Origin: Trichinella spiralis
Lineage: Eukaryota; Nematoda; Enoplea; Trichinellida; Trichinellidae
NCBI GenBank assembly: GCA_000181795.3
Contig: CM012955.1
Location: 5,431,010 to 5,495,009 of the forward strand
Length of the DNA: 64,000 nt
Reading direction: 5' to 3'
Part shown: positions 1 to 12,505 of the stretch, piece by piece
How the letters are laid out: each line of letters begins with the position of its first letter
Numbering within the stretch: position 1 is the first letter of the stretch
Position numbers and translations under genes: made by a program
Notes under the pieces: model-generated
The model's input: only the letters and a program-made list of their open reading frames with translations
Database searches by the model: none
What the model was told of the DNA's origin: nothing

Positions 1-550
1 CATTCCAAATGTACATTTCCTTCGAGTAAACAACAGATGCTGACGATGATGACGGTGGACAGAAAATTACCGTCTTTTTCATTTTATACAAAATATTAAA
101 ACCAATCAATCTAAATAAATCATTACCCAATGTGAGCAGCAAAAAACAACAACAACACCCTCAGTCCGTCCTCAGTCTTTGTTTATGGTTTTTTTTCTTT
201 AAAAAAATATCCAATTATAATTAATTGAATTGAAATTGGAAAAGATGTGAAAAATAGCAACAGAAAACCGACCATCGCATGAATCATGAATAAAAATTAT
301 GACCTCAAGTTGAAGAACAAACGTGCCAACCTCTTGACCGCGAAACAGACAAGTAAAGTAACAACAAGCCACCACCCCCTTTTTCCAAAAGCAACCGGTC
401 GTCGCCGGTAGCTGCAAGCGGTTAAATTATATATCAGAAGAGATGATGAGTCAACTTTTGAAATTATCAGCAGAAAATTAACGAAAATAAAATTACAAAG
501 AAAATATTATACAATCACCAACAATTGCGCGCACACACACACACACATAC
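1..550 (-). other. Intron of TEAD gene running off the left edge
   Basis: This stretch lies downstream (minus strand) of the TEAD donor site, which reads GTATGTGTGTGTGTG at 550 and below and opens straight into a CA/GT dinucleotide run at about 532-547. The next TEAD exon would have to encode the rest of the TEA DNA-binding domain; I see no such peptide on the minus strand here, so it lies outside the window. Confidence 0.75.
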
Positions 551-1054
551 CGTACATTTTTCCTTCTTCGGATAGGATAATCTTACGTCGTCCGCATGGT
601 GGATAAATGGCCAACGCTTCTTGAAACGACTGTTCAATATCCGGGGACCATACCCCTTCGGCGTCCGTAGCTGCGGGAGAAATGGAATCCGGCAAACCGA
701 CGCCGCCATTATTGTTCGTATTCGTATTGGTATTACCTGTACCGTCAGTGTTGTTGTTGGCGTTGGCGTTGGCGTTGGTGTTGGCGTTGCCGACGCCGGC
801 CGTGGTAGAAATGATCGGATCCACGCGCGATCCGTTACCATTGACAGTAATACCACTGTGACCGGATCCCTGAGAACCGTTGGACAGCGGACTGCTGTGG
901 GATGTGGACCAGTCGGACGATTCGGCCGTGGACATTTTCGATTCAACAATCCCAGCGGAATCTACGTCGACTCGAGTAGCCGAAGCGTACAGGGGGTTGT
1001 TATCGCGTTTTCCACCGCGACCATCTGCCTTCACCAGTGCAGCATTCATGAAAT
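551..1054 (-). CDS. TEAD: TEAD/scalloped transcription factor, N-terminal coding exon (partial gene)
   Basis: Sequence-specific transcription factor of the Hippo pathway, nuclear, partner of YAP/Yorkie or Vestigial-type co-activators. The exon encodes 166 residues starting at the ATG at 1047-1049. Residues 1-130 are a variable leader, with an Asn/Thr/Ala-rich low-complexity stretch at about 86-115. From residue 131 the TEA domain begins ([20 protein letters not shown], then [10 protein letters not shown] and GKMYG), near-identical to animal TEADs. The exon ends at 551 in phase 1 before GTATGT; an acceptor (TTTATTTCAG) sits five bases before the ATG, so a 5' UTR exon or a trans-spliced leader is expected upstream. 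The remaining TEA helices and the YAP-binding domain are outside the window. The family is certain; whether extra N-terminal coding exons exist is not. Confidence 0.93.
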
Positions 1055-1451
1055 CTGAAATAAAAAGTGGAAAAAATTATTAGAAAAAATTTATATATAT
1101 ATATAGATAATCCAAAGAAAAATAACTTTTGACAACTGCACTACATCACAATGGAAAAACAGGGGGAGAGAGACAGAGAATAAATAGAAATGAAGATTTG
1201 GAAAAGAAGAAAAAGAAGAGCAATGGCAGCAACAGCAACAGCAGCAGCACCAGGTAACAGTAGACAAGAGACAGACAGTAAATGAAAAAGAGTAAAGATG
1301 AAGCGGAGAAAAGTAGAGTGCGACCAGTGCGTTCAGAGCAAACAAAAAACCAAAAAAGCGGTCAGCCGCGAAGTAAACACGCAAAAACCACCAAAGGCAA
1401 AAAAACAAAGAGAATATTATTCCAATATACAGCAGATGATCTGGTGGCAGT

Positions 1452-1495
1452 AATGATGATGATGATGGTGGTGGTGGTGGTGGTGGTGGTGGTGG
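1452..1495. repeat. (ATG)n-(GGT)n compound microsatellite
   Basis: About five ATG units run directly into about ten GGT units. Open frames across it translate to homopolymers and are not taken as genes. Confidence 0.9.
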
Positions 1496-1670
1496 CATTT
1501 GGGAATGGGTAGAGGGAGGGGCAGGATAGGATCCCGCTGTATGACACCGTCGTACGCGCAAGAAACGCGGGAGTGGCCGAAATGTCGGCATCTTGTCTCA
1601 CCCAAGACCAACCGGATTCGATTTAATCGAACCAACGTGGCAACATCAGCAACCTGTGGAAACTGGTTGC

Positions 1671-1672
<2 letters not shown>

Positions 1673-1701
<29 letters not shown>

Positions 1702-1738
1702 ATGAATGAATGAATGAATGAATAAATGAATGAATGAA
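1673..1738. repeat. (CAT)n-(AATG)n compound microsatellite
   Basis: About ten CAT units followed by about ten AATG units with one imperfect AATA unit. Confidence 0.9.
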
Positions 1739-3696
1739 GTTACACCCATCTACTACAACCTGCGCTATTACGACAAAACAGAAGCAGCAACAACAAATCA
1801 ACCGTAAACGATGGCAGAAAATTTAAACAAAAAAAAAACTGATAAAAAGAAAATTTTCCACCTCATCATTATCCATCCGAACACCGCGAACAATCCAAAT
1901 CTTTCTTTACATATTGAACGCGGCAAGGCCACAAAGCGCCAGATTAAACATTTGTGTACACGACACAAAGACAACTGGACACAACGCAAACAGGACAAAC
2001 AAAACAGTAATAAATTTAAATATTCTTTCTTCTTCAATCTACCAATCATACACGTAATAATTCAATACATCAAATGTATATGTAGACGGACAATTTTCCC
2101 CATTCGCTCTCTCCCTCCCTCTGTGTGTGTGTGTATCAAAAAGCATAAAAAAACACATCACAACAATCCAATTGACTATTGCACTTCCTACCTATTAAAA
2201 TATTGTCAACAACAACAACAACAAAGGGCGTGAAAAAAAAGCACAAACAAAACAAAATGCCAACTACAAGAGCGAAAAAAAACACATCACAACCGCACAC
2301 CAACGCGTCGATTTTACGGCAAATGTCAACAGCATATTTTCCATCTTTACCTTTTTATTTTAAATTTCTTTTGCAAATTCGAATTCAAACAACAAAATCT
2401 GATAGCTGTACAACTTTTTCAAATCAACAACAACAACAACAATACTTACTTACACTGATTGGTTGATTGATGGTTTGGTGAAATTTGAAAATATAAAATT
2501 GTCTAATGTATGAGCAGTGGTTCATTTTGTTATTTATTAAACTAATAAAAAAAAAATAATGATAATGCACGTGTGAAACTGTGATGACGTCAAAAGACAC
2601 CGTCGAAAAGTTGTAATAAGAATATAAAAATTTCCCATTTTTCAATTCATTATCAAAAACAACTTGCTACTTTTGCAAACAAAATAAAAAATTGTTGTAA
2701 TTATCTTATCTTATCTTTTGCTTGTTTACGTGACGCCGAAAATTTTGAACAAAAACTCTTTTCCAATCGAATGGCAGAAATTGCAAACTTTTATCGACGA
2801 CAAAATCAATTCATACCAAAATAAATAAATACCTTTGTGGTGGAATTTGGGATAAATTTACATTTGAAACGAACAATCAATCTCAGTGTGCACGTCTCAA
2901 CAGTGTGCGCTTCGTTTTCAATAAATAATAATAATAATAATCCGGTCAGATTTTCATTCGCTAATTTGTATTATACGCGAACAGATTCGTCGGCAAGCCA
3001 GATAACGCGCGCTGTCATGTTGTACATGCCTCGTGCGATAAGCACGCCTTGAGCAATACAACATTCCTTAATTCAACTTGAACAATTAATTAATTAATAC
3101 AAATAAACTTGATAAATATCATCAATTTTTATCGATACAATTTAGTTGATAAAATAATAATAAATCGTCAATTCCGATGATATTCTTCAACAATCACAAA
3201 CAAACGCGTTACTCGATGATAAAAATTCAAATTCCAATACAAGCAAAACTAGAATAATAATAATAATACGAAAAGACGATTTGTTGTCAGTGGTTTTTTT
3301 TTCTTTGATCAAGTATCAAATTGCTACAGTATGCAAGTAATCTGTTGTTATTGAAGTTTTTTTTCTTTTCAAAACTTTTGTTGCAAATATGATAATTTTT
3401 TTTCCAAAGCGAAAAAAAAAATAAGCCAATCAACGAACGACTGTTGAATGAATGGGGGGATGGTGGATGATGGTCAAAATTTTCCCCGTTGATTTTTTCC
3501 TGCTCGCTGGTCGACCGTTTCGGAAAGACAAATCGTAGCGCGGTTGAGAAAAAGTCGAACAGAAGAAATGTTTGCCCTGCCTGAGACGAGCACGGGTCAA
3601 TTTGCTGTCGTCAAATAAATAAACAAAGCTCAACTGTACGTCGTCTCTAGCTCACCTGGCATCTGGTGGAAATCATCTCAAAAATGCTAATAAATT

Positions 3697-3729
3697 TGAA
3701 CAAACAAACAAACAAACAAACAAACAAAA
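3697..3729. repeat. (AAAC)n microsatellite
   Basis: About eight AAAC units. Further short AAAC runs occur at about 5858-5880 and 51500-51512, so this motif recurs through the window. Confidence 0.85.
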
Positions 3730-4616
3730 ATTGAATATACAACAGAAAGCAAAACGGTAATTTTTCTACATTCGTCACTGTATGCAAAGAGCAAAAAAAC
3801 ACAAGCATCTCTCTCTCTCTCTCTGAAAAGTAAACAAACCCACACGACCAACAAGCTCCTTGTGACGTCTTTGATGTAAAGTGATGGTGCTGGTCTGGGA
3901 GCAATTAAAATTTCCAACCTCGTTCGTGTGTTATATAAACCGATTTAAACAAAAATTACAAATATCATCAACCCGTAAACTACCACTATATCTATCAGTA
4001 TCATGTGTCCATGTAGAAACACAACTTTTCTGCAAAGTGTACTGCAAAAAATCTGAAAATTCAACTGTCAACATTCAAAATTTCATTGTCCACAATGACG
4101 ACTATGATGAATGAATTCAAATGAAAATCTCTCCACGAGCACTTGCAAAACAACAACCACAACAACGGCTACGTCGATGGTATTTATTATTGCAACTGGG
4201 CAAAAGTGATTGTCATCGATCATTACACGTGTTCAGGTAATTTATATTTATACCGAACGGAAAATATTCCAGAAGCGAAGAAACTGAAGCTACCGGTTAA
4301 TATAAAAATTTGCATACCTCCTCTTCACCAGCTTATTATTCTTATCAGTTGGATTTGTCGCAAATCGAGAACAACAACATGAACGTCGTCAACGATACAT
4401 ATATATTTTCATTATCTAACAAACAAGCCATCGCATGTCAGTCTTGCACATTGCACAATAATTATTTCGAAAACTTTTCATATTATAGCAACTGGCGGCG
4501 TAATAAAATTTGTCTCCAAGTGTGGTAAATCGATCAGAATTCCAAAATAAAATTTCCACACAGTACACTACTGCAACTTATACTGTTGCTGTTCATATTT
4601 ACAAGTATAGTTGAGA

Positions 4617-4684
4617 CGAAGAAAAGAGAAAGAGAAAAATAGGAGGGAGAGAGATGGGGGGGGGGAGGGGGGGGAAGGGAAAGG
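4617..4684. repeat. Homopurine, G-rich tract
   Basis: Nearly 70 bases of almost pure purine on the plus strand, closing with two long G runs (about 4656-4679). It could form a G-quadruplex or triplex; no gene is involved. Confidence 0.8.
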
Positions 4685-5485
4685 TTGTTTGAAAATATTC
4701 ATCAATTAAAGTAGTATTTTTTTGTTTTGTTTCGTTTCAAATGTAAAATTAAAATTTGCCCATACAAATGGCAATTGTAAATAATAGAATGATAATAGTC
4801 GATTGCCGGGCAAAGGTAGAAGAAAGTAAGATGGATGAAAGAGGCATTTCGCGTGGGCAGAAAAAGCTGGAAAATTACTTTTCATATCATTCCCCTTTGG
4901 GCATTGAACAAATTAAATTAAAAATCACTGTGAAACTTGTGCATTTGCTTGGTGATGATTTCGAAAAAATCGACCCACTTGTTTATTATTCCATTCTGCA
5001 ACACTTTACTTGAATTCACGAAAAGCATTACAAACAAACAAAACAAAAAAAAATATTAATAATACAGAAAAATGAAGAAGAAAAAATTTCACATCTCAAA
5101 AAAAAGTTGTGTTTTTTAAATTTCCACAGACAAGAAAAACTTCTTCTCCTCCTCCCAGTGGGCAAATGGGATTGGGAAATATAATATGTATATATTCTCT
5201 GTGTAGCTTGTGCGCCTCTGGCGGAGGTGAATTAATTGATGAAATGCTTAACACGTGCTGTGAGACGTCAAGATTCTTTTGAAAGCGGTCATGAATTGGA
5301 GGAGAAACATTTCAACGCTTGCATATTTGCTTGGCACACACGAATAGCCAGAAGAAGAAAATCAGTTATCCGTAGAGAAGCGAAAGAAAACGAAAGACAG
5401 AAAGAGAAGAGAAAGTTGATGAAGCATCAAACCGCTGCTGCTGCTACTCTTGCTACATATTATTACTATTATTTCCAGCTACTTA

Positions 5486-5543
5486 CTGCTGCTGCTGCTG
5501 CTGCTGCTGATACTACTATTACTCCTACTCCTACTCCTACTCC

Positions 5544-5579
<36 letters not shown>

Positions 5580-5630
5580 CACCACCACCACCACTACCAC
5601 CACCACTATTATTATTACTATTACTAGCTA
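5486..5630. repeat. GCT / TAC / CAC / TAT compound trinucleotide repeat
   Basis: A patchwork of GCT, (ACT CCT), ACT, ACC and ATT units about 145 bp long. The open frames through it (poly-Ala, poly-Thr, poly-Leu/Pro) follow from the trinucleotide period and are not good evidence of a gene. Confidence 0.9.
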
Positions 5631-6129
5631 ATAAATATTCGGCCAGATTACCTGCTTCGAATGCTGATTAGAGTGTTAAAAAAGGATATACTTTTTTGTT
5701 GATTAACTTTTTTCACACAACAACAATTTTGAAGAATAAAAAAAAATAAAAAATTGTCCACCTACTGTTCATTGAAATCTGTCGATCGTCGTCGAACAGT
5801 ACAGACCACATGTCCGTAATTGGAAAGGTGGAGGCGGGGGTAAAGGGATAAATTGCAAACAAACAAACAAACAAACAAAAAAATTTTTTTTTCACTGGTC
5901 ACTTCAGTTGTTGTTTGTTGTCGTCACGAACAAGCAGATCAAAATAATAAACTGAACCGAGCAAGCTGTAGGCGAAAAAATTGAAGAGATGCGAAACGAA
6001 GCCGTAAAGTCGAGAAACGATACATACACTGGCAGTGGCCGAGAGAAATTTTCTATTCGATCAACTCAGTTTCGCAGATGGCGCCTGCTGCACCTATACA
6101 AAAGGGCCTGACTGCGCCCAACCAACGGC

Positions 6130-6181
6130 CAGCGAGCAAGTCAGCCAGTCACCAGTCAGCCAGTTAGCCAGTTAGCTAGTT
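6130..6181. repeat. Short CAGTYAGC-type tandem repeat
   Basis: About six imperfect copies of an 8-9 bp unit (CAGTCAGC, CAGTTAGC) about 35 bp downstream of a TATA-like CTATACAAAAGGG at about 6093-6105. No coding frame is associated. Confidence 0.55.
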
Positions 6182-6961
6182 GTTTATTTTTCTTTTTTAT
6201 TTTACTTTTGATTGACCAATAAACAAAACAAAACAAAAAATAATAAAAAGTTAACTACGAAAAAAAACAAACAAACAACCATCATCACTCGTCACAAATT
6301 TTCCATTCTTCATTCACAACACAACACGAAATTATACATCTCAGAAGACGAAGACGTGATTCACAGGAGGGGGAATGGGGAAAGTGAACAAGAGAACGAA
6401 AGAAAAATTAATAAAAGAAAGAAAGAAAGAAAATATACATTTTTTCTCATTCATCCATTTGTGAACAGTTGTTCGATGTTTTAAATCATTGAAAAGCACG
6501 TCCGCTTTTCAATCTCCTGCTCACTGGACCGTAACATTCATTGCATCCCTCTAGCAGCATTCTAATGTCCCACTGAAGTACAATCGGTTGCTTTCAAAAA
6601 TTTTTAATAAATAAATATGCTATTCAAATTTATATATATATACATACATATACAGTGGAAAATACATCTTCCCTGTGACCCAATTAATTAATATTAATTA
6701 CGTCAACATGATCAAGGAAAAAATTATTCACAACTGAATAAATAAATAACTGAAATAGAAAAAAGAACAGCGTTCTTGATATGAAATTATCAAAGATAAA
6801 TGACAGTTGGCAAAAGTGTAATAGATGTATGTGCCCACTATACAGTACGGATAATGTGAAAAGAAAAATTTTTTGTACGCAAATCGAACTTCAATGACGA
6901 CGAGTTGTTAGCATTTCGCCTGCTCTCGAGTAGGGCATTACGTTCATAAAATGGCAAAACT

Positions 6962-6986
6962 GCAACAACAACAACAACAACAACAA
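6962..6986. repeat. (AAC)n microsatellite
   Basis: About eight uninterrupted AAC units. Confidence 0.9.
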
Positions 6987-9900
6987 TCTACCAAAAATTT
7001 CCCAATTTTTTTTCTTGAAAACAAAAATAACACGTCAAATACTTGATTGTAAAATGTTGATTTGTATTTCATCATTTGGAAAAAGTTTGAATTCGAACAG
7101 ATCAATTTGAAGATAAAAATTTTACCAATTGATAATTAAAAATGTTGCAATTGTGAAATTGAATAAAAAGAAATAAAAACACAGCCGCGTTCGTGCAAAA
7201 GGGGATACCTGTCATGTGTAAAAAGCTGCATTGCTAAAACGAAACATCTCACCAACCGACCGACCGACCGATACATTCTTCTCCACTGCGACTGAAACGT
7301 CACCAACAAACTTCCTGGATTCACTTCTTTTTTTTCCACTCGCACTTTATTCTATGCAAAATTAAATCCGAAAACCCCTCAAGAAAGAAAATCTATCCGT
7401 TTATTTAAATATTCATCCAGAAAACTTAATGAATAATAATAATGTTGTTGTAAAAGTTCCTTCAAATTTATGTACAATTGTAAGTAATATTTGCACAGAA
7501 AATAAAAACTATCCGAATGTATTAAAATATTAAAAAATTCAATTAAAAAAAAAATTGTTTTTTTCAACAGAATAGAAACAATTCACCTCTGACACGATGG
7601 CAATGATTTCAGATGATGATGATGAAGTTTTTTCGAAAAAAAGAAAAAGAAAAAAGCCAACCAAACCCGACCCGAGTGCAAACAAAATTCAGTTCGCCAT
7701 TCAGTTGCTTGATGTACCAATCGACCACGTGACTATTCACCGTCACAATAAACAAGATAATTGAAAATCAAATCCATCGTGAAGAAGAAAAGAAAGAGAA
7801 AGAAAAAAAACTATATTTATTTTTTCAAAATTAAACAATGCTAATGTGAATCATAAAAGTTGTCTCGTAAAAAGTTGTCATTTTTATGAAATGAAGTAAA
7901 ATTTTTTTAAACAGAATATCAATGATATATTCATTTCTCTTTCTACCATTTGAATAGGTAGACTATTTTGCATTACAAAGACAAACACTGATTGTAAATC
8001 AGTGAAAAATCAACAATTATTTGAATAAAAACAACAAATTTACATATATGTATATTATTGTATAAAATAAATTGAATAGGGAAAATAATATTAAAAAAAA
8101 GTAAGCCATTCAAGAATACCTATGACTGTTGTTGATCTATTGAAAAGCGCTCGTTGGAAAAAAAATTCAAAGATTTATATAAGAAAATTCTATTGTATGA
8201 ATAGGGGAAAAAGTCAATGGATTATATTTTTATTCGTTCTTCAATTTAACAGTGTTTTAAAGGGGTTTTTTTTGTGTTTGTTCGACAATGAAATTATTCA
8301 AGAACCTTTTTGAGCTGCTTTGCAGTTTGAAATGACAAAAACTGCTCCAAGTCAAAGCGTAGAATTTTCTAAAAAGTCTTCTCTGTTAAATAGAAGAATT
8401 GCACGTTGTGAAAATCCCCCAAGGCAAAAATTTAATGCATCGACAGCATTTTTCAAAGCTTCTGAAATATATTTTTATGCATAAATCACGCCAGGCAAAT
8501 TTGAAGCAGCAGCAGCAGCTTTGTCACTACACTACTAGCTAGAAAAGGTTCAAAATTTCCCATATTCTAAAATCAGGGAACCAGAAAGCACAAGTTGACT
8601 AAATTCTGATAGCTTAATATCTGATTGAATTAAAATACGCACGCACACACACACACACACTAATACAATTGCACATTATGCGTCAGCTGATGTTGAGCTT
8701 CAGTGAAAAGTTATACGAGATGCTAATAATGCTGCTTAGTCCAATGTTTAGCAAACACTAACAGCCTATAAAAGATGTTGCTTCTCAACTGACTTGAAGA
8801 GAAATGAATATTTTTATTTTCATTTTTTTGTATTGAAATATCTATTTATCAGTATTTGTCACGCAAAAGAAGCCAAGCTAACAAGTCAACAATATTATTC
8901 TATAAGAATGAAAGTGATTTCTTTTATAAAAGAAATTAAAAAAACCCCCAAAATATTAACCGACTAAATCGGATTTGATAACAAAAAAAAGTCACAAATT
9001 ACAAACAACAAATAAAGTAAACCAGTAGAAAAAATATAAAAGCAATTTTGAGCTCTGAAAATGCAAATAAAATTGCAATAATTTATTAAAATAATCTAAT
9101 TATTAAAAAACTGAAATCAATTAATTAATTAAAATACAAACAAATGAAAGGATATTAAAATATTAAGTTGGAAAAAATTGAACTAATTCAACAATTGCAA
9201 ATACACTGACTACTTCACCGTGTGGACTTGCTTGCTGTGCTTGAAGTCTATAACAGCGGCTAGTTGAAGTTCCGGTTCACGCAGGCCGGTTCATTTTCAA
9301 AGACTGGAAAGAATCAGTTGTGAATGCAAATACAAATAGCAAAAAGTATGTTTAGGAAAATTTTTCTTGTTCTTCTTGGTGTTCAATAGCCAAGAGAAAA
9401 TTTGAAATTCAAAGTGATTTATGCAAATTATTCGTGGTGACCAATAATATATAAATTTATTTATTTACTATTCTATAATCTAAATCGAAATGCAATCTTT
9501 TTTCGCGGTGGAATTATTTGTTCACTAAAACCAACACACGTTTGGCTATTGGGAATGAAATATGCGCATCAATTTCTACCCAATCATTGGTGGAGGTGAA
9601 TTATTTTTCTCTTTTTTTTCAAAACGACAAAACAAGCACCAAGTGGAAAATTCAATTTCGAAAATTTGCTCAAAATTGTAACTCACATGCAGTAATATAC
9701 AACAACTGCCGCGTTGAAAATCACCTTCCGCTTTGAAACTCGTTCGCTCAACTGATGCGTGTCGAAAAAAAAAATGCAAAAATGCGAGCAACCCCAGTAC
9801 AGATTTCCACTCATTGTTGAAATTATTTTCAATTTACATATTTTTATTGAAAATTAATAATAAAAAAAAATAATCGAGAAAAAACAAAATACAACATTCA

Positions 9901-12095
9901 AATTGGTGTAGAAAGAATGATTCGATTTTGAAGAAAAAGAGAAACACTTTTCAACCCACTCCAAAAATACAACGTGCAATTGAGTGAATTGAAAATTTTT
10001 CAAAAATTCCGACCATGTGATCTTTTTCTTTCTTCATTTTTATGCAAAATTACATTCTCTTAATTTTTACCAACAACCAACGTAAAATGTATGAAAATAA
10101 CTCATCTACGGACAATTATTTTGCACATATAAAATGGTCAATTTATATGACGTCACAAAATCCATCAAATGCATGAACATCACGTTTTTTTTTGAGCTGT
10201 TGTTGTTGTTGTTTTTTGTCCAATTGTTATTTTCGACAGGTTGTATTGAATTTGGCAAATAAAACTGGTGCATTCTGAAACAGCTAATATCATCATCATC
10301 ATCATCATCAATAAATCTCCTTTCGATACGAATAACAAACAATTAACCCTTTCTGCATGTAGATTTTTTTTGCTCAGTAGTTGCGCCCAGATGAAGTGAA
10401 TACACGGTGAGAAATGGCAGTGAAGTTTCAGACAAGAAATGCCAGTGAGGCTAGTTGAGTATTTTTATAAATAGCTCTCGGTTGCAAAGCAAAGCAGGTC
10501 AAACTAGCTGCACGGTAAGCAAAGACAAAAATTACCACCATCCCTAGCAGCAGCAGCAGCCACTTGGAAACTTTACACTTTAAACCCTTGAACGTTGTGC
10601 ACGGTGGAAGAAAAAAAAAGAATAACCAACCACCTGCCAACAAAGCCATGGCCAAAACATCTGCTGGTGAATATGAGTAAAAATAAAAAAAAAAGAAATT
10701 TTTTTCTCTCCAACAGATACTACTGAATGCACAACTTATTATTATTGAAGCTTTTCGTTTGTTTGATGATGCTTTTCCAAAAAGCACGCTCAGACAGTTT
10801 CGAGTGAAGTTCTTTTCCCACTATGCAATTATCTACAAGCCCAACCCAAAAGCGAATCATTCTCGGATACGTCTTCTAGCATTCGTCGTGATATACGGGG
10901 AAAAGAAAAACTAGACATTTATCAGTATTGTCGGCACTCAGTTGTATAAATTTATTATCAATTATGAATATTCCACTGTAGAACATAATTGTCAATATAT
11001 TACGACCCAAATAATACATTCGAATCCTATTTCATCTACCATGTAAAATCATCATAAATGTTGACAATAAAAAGATATCGAAATTCTACTACTGCTATAC
11101 TAAGACTAATTGCGAAAATGCTTTTGCATTCATTCACGTAGTTTAATTACAAGTTGAACTTTAATTAATGGACTTTTTTTTAATTTTACATTTACAACAA
11201 CAGTAAAAGAAAATGAATGTTCACAATCATGTTGCCTGCACTTATTGCACAATATCATATTTGCAGCTAGCATCATTATTATCATTCTTATTATTATTAT
11301 GATAGCGCTTTGCTATCAACATTGAAATGTTAATGATGAATAAATTATGGGTCTCGATTTGATACAGTCCAATAATAATAAAAAGTTGATTTATGAATGG
11401 TAGATTGTTTCTTCGACAAACTCTGATAAGATTGCAATGGGACAAAAAAGTTCTCATCCTCAGTTTTATCTCTATAGGATCTTGACGTTCTAACCTTGGC
11501 CTCATCCACCTTACCAACAGAGGTCGACTGTAGGTTTTCTGGAACTGAGCCAACCTGATCAAATATTTGACAAGTCGGTTGGCTGATTTTTGCACGTCGA
11601 TTCGAGCTTGGAAATTTCATTCAACCTGCCCCTCGGATTTCGAAACCAATTCAGGCCAGCACCAGATACAGGCAGAGTGATTATGCTTTTAAGCGCAGCG
11701 TCCTCGACGCCAATGTCACAAAAACCGACCTCAGCCCACTGTGCAGTTTGACCATCTGCTCATCGACGCGACCTGTTCCAAAGGAAAATAGACACACGAC
11801 CAAAGCAGGAGGACAGAAATTGAGAAAGACGAAATGGAGGGAAAAAAAATAAGCACGCAATGCTTCATTGCTCTTTCTCCCGTTTGGCCGGAAATACAAA
11901 TATCCATGCTTAACAGTGGTCCATACTGAATAATCTCCATCAGCGATCGGTCGACCTCGGCATATGGTAAAAACCAGCCAATGCTCATACGGTCAGAAGG
12001 TTAATTAGGCGGTTTGTGAGTAAAATGAGAAAAACGCTGACTTTTCCCTATCATCCATCCATCTATAAATTATATTATATTCCAACTACTATATA

Positions 12096-12123
12096 TTGTT
12101 GTTGTTGTTGTTGTTGTTGTTAT
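12096..12123. repeat. (TTG)n microsatellite
   Basis: About nine TTG units. Confidence 0.9.
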
Positions 12124-12497
12124 TATCACTTTTCTTATCATGTGAACGTTGTGTTAGTCTGGAAGGGAAACGGCTTGTCTGACAGCGACATTGTCTGTCA
12201 GGATAATTTTTCACTGACATAAGGCTCAGTTGCATCTCAATCTGGTGACAAATTCATCATGAACGAATGAAGTATAGCGAAGAAAAAATGCGAAAGAATG
12301 CAAAGAACGTGCCAGCTGGGGTGAGATGAGCATGGACGCCTTGTATATCCTAGTCTCAACCTTTGCCAAGTGCTGTCACCAGCTGAATTGCTGACGCAGT
12401 CAGTGTCTAAAATTTTGATAAAATTGAACAGGCAGACTGACTGACTGGTGAAAACAGCTTATAGGAAATGAGAAGAGAAAGTTCAGATGGAATACAG

Positions 12498-12505
12498 TAT
12501 AAAAG
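12498..12505 (+). promoter_or_regulatory. TATA box
   Basis: TATAAAAG followed within about 30 bp by a CG-rich stretch. The position suits a plus-strand core promoter, but no plus-strand coding exon is evident downstream, so any transcript could be non-coding. Confidence 0.3.

Larger units (their letters stand above)
1055..10700. other. Gene-poor, AT-rich stretch upstream of TEAD
   Basis: I see no convincing coding exon in this stretch. It holds many microsatellites, a perfect CRE palindrome (TGACGTCA) at 2585-2592 and another at 10148-10155, a TATAAAAG at 8767-8774, and a homopurine tract near 4620-4684. It is most likely the promoter and/or a long 5' intron of the minus-strand TEAD gene. 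Open frames here are low-complexity or lack any recognisable domain. Confidence 0.6.

Noticed and set aside
507-1058. Long open frames on both strands overlapping the TEAD exon
   Set aside because: Only the minus-strand frame carrying [20 protein letters not shown] is conserved; the others are shadows of it.
4121-4528. Possible two-exon plus-strand gene (donor GTTCAG/GTAATT near 4217, acceptor CACCAG near 4331)
   Set aside because: The joint keeps two different frames open, neither product resembles anything known, and one has no ATG. Chance is the simpler reading.
5236-5671. Open frames of 70-130 residues across the trinucleotide block
   Set aside because: Most of the length is poly-Ala, poly-Thr or poly-Leu/Pro from a microsatellite; no domain and no splice support.
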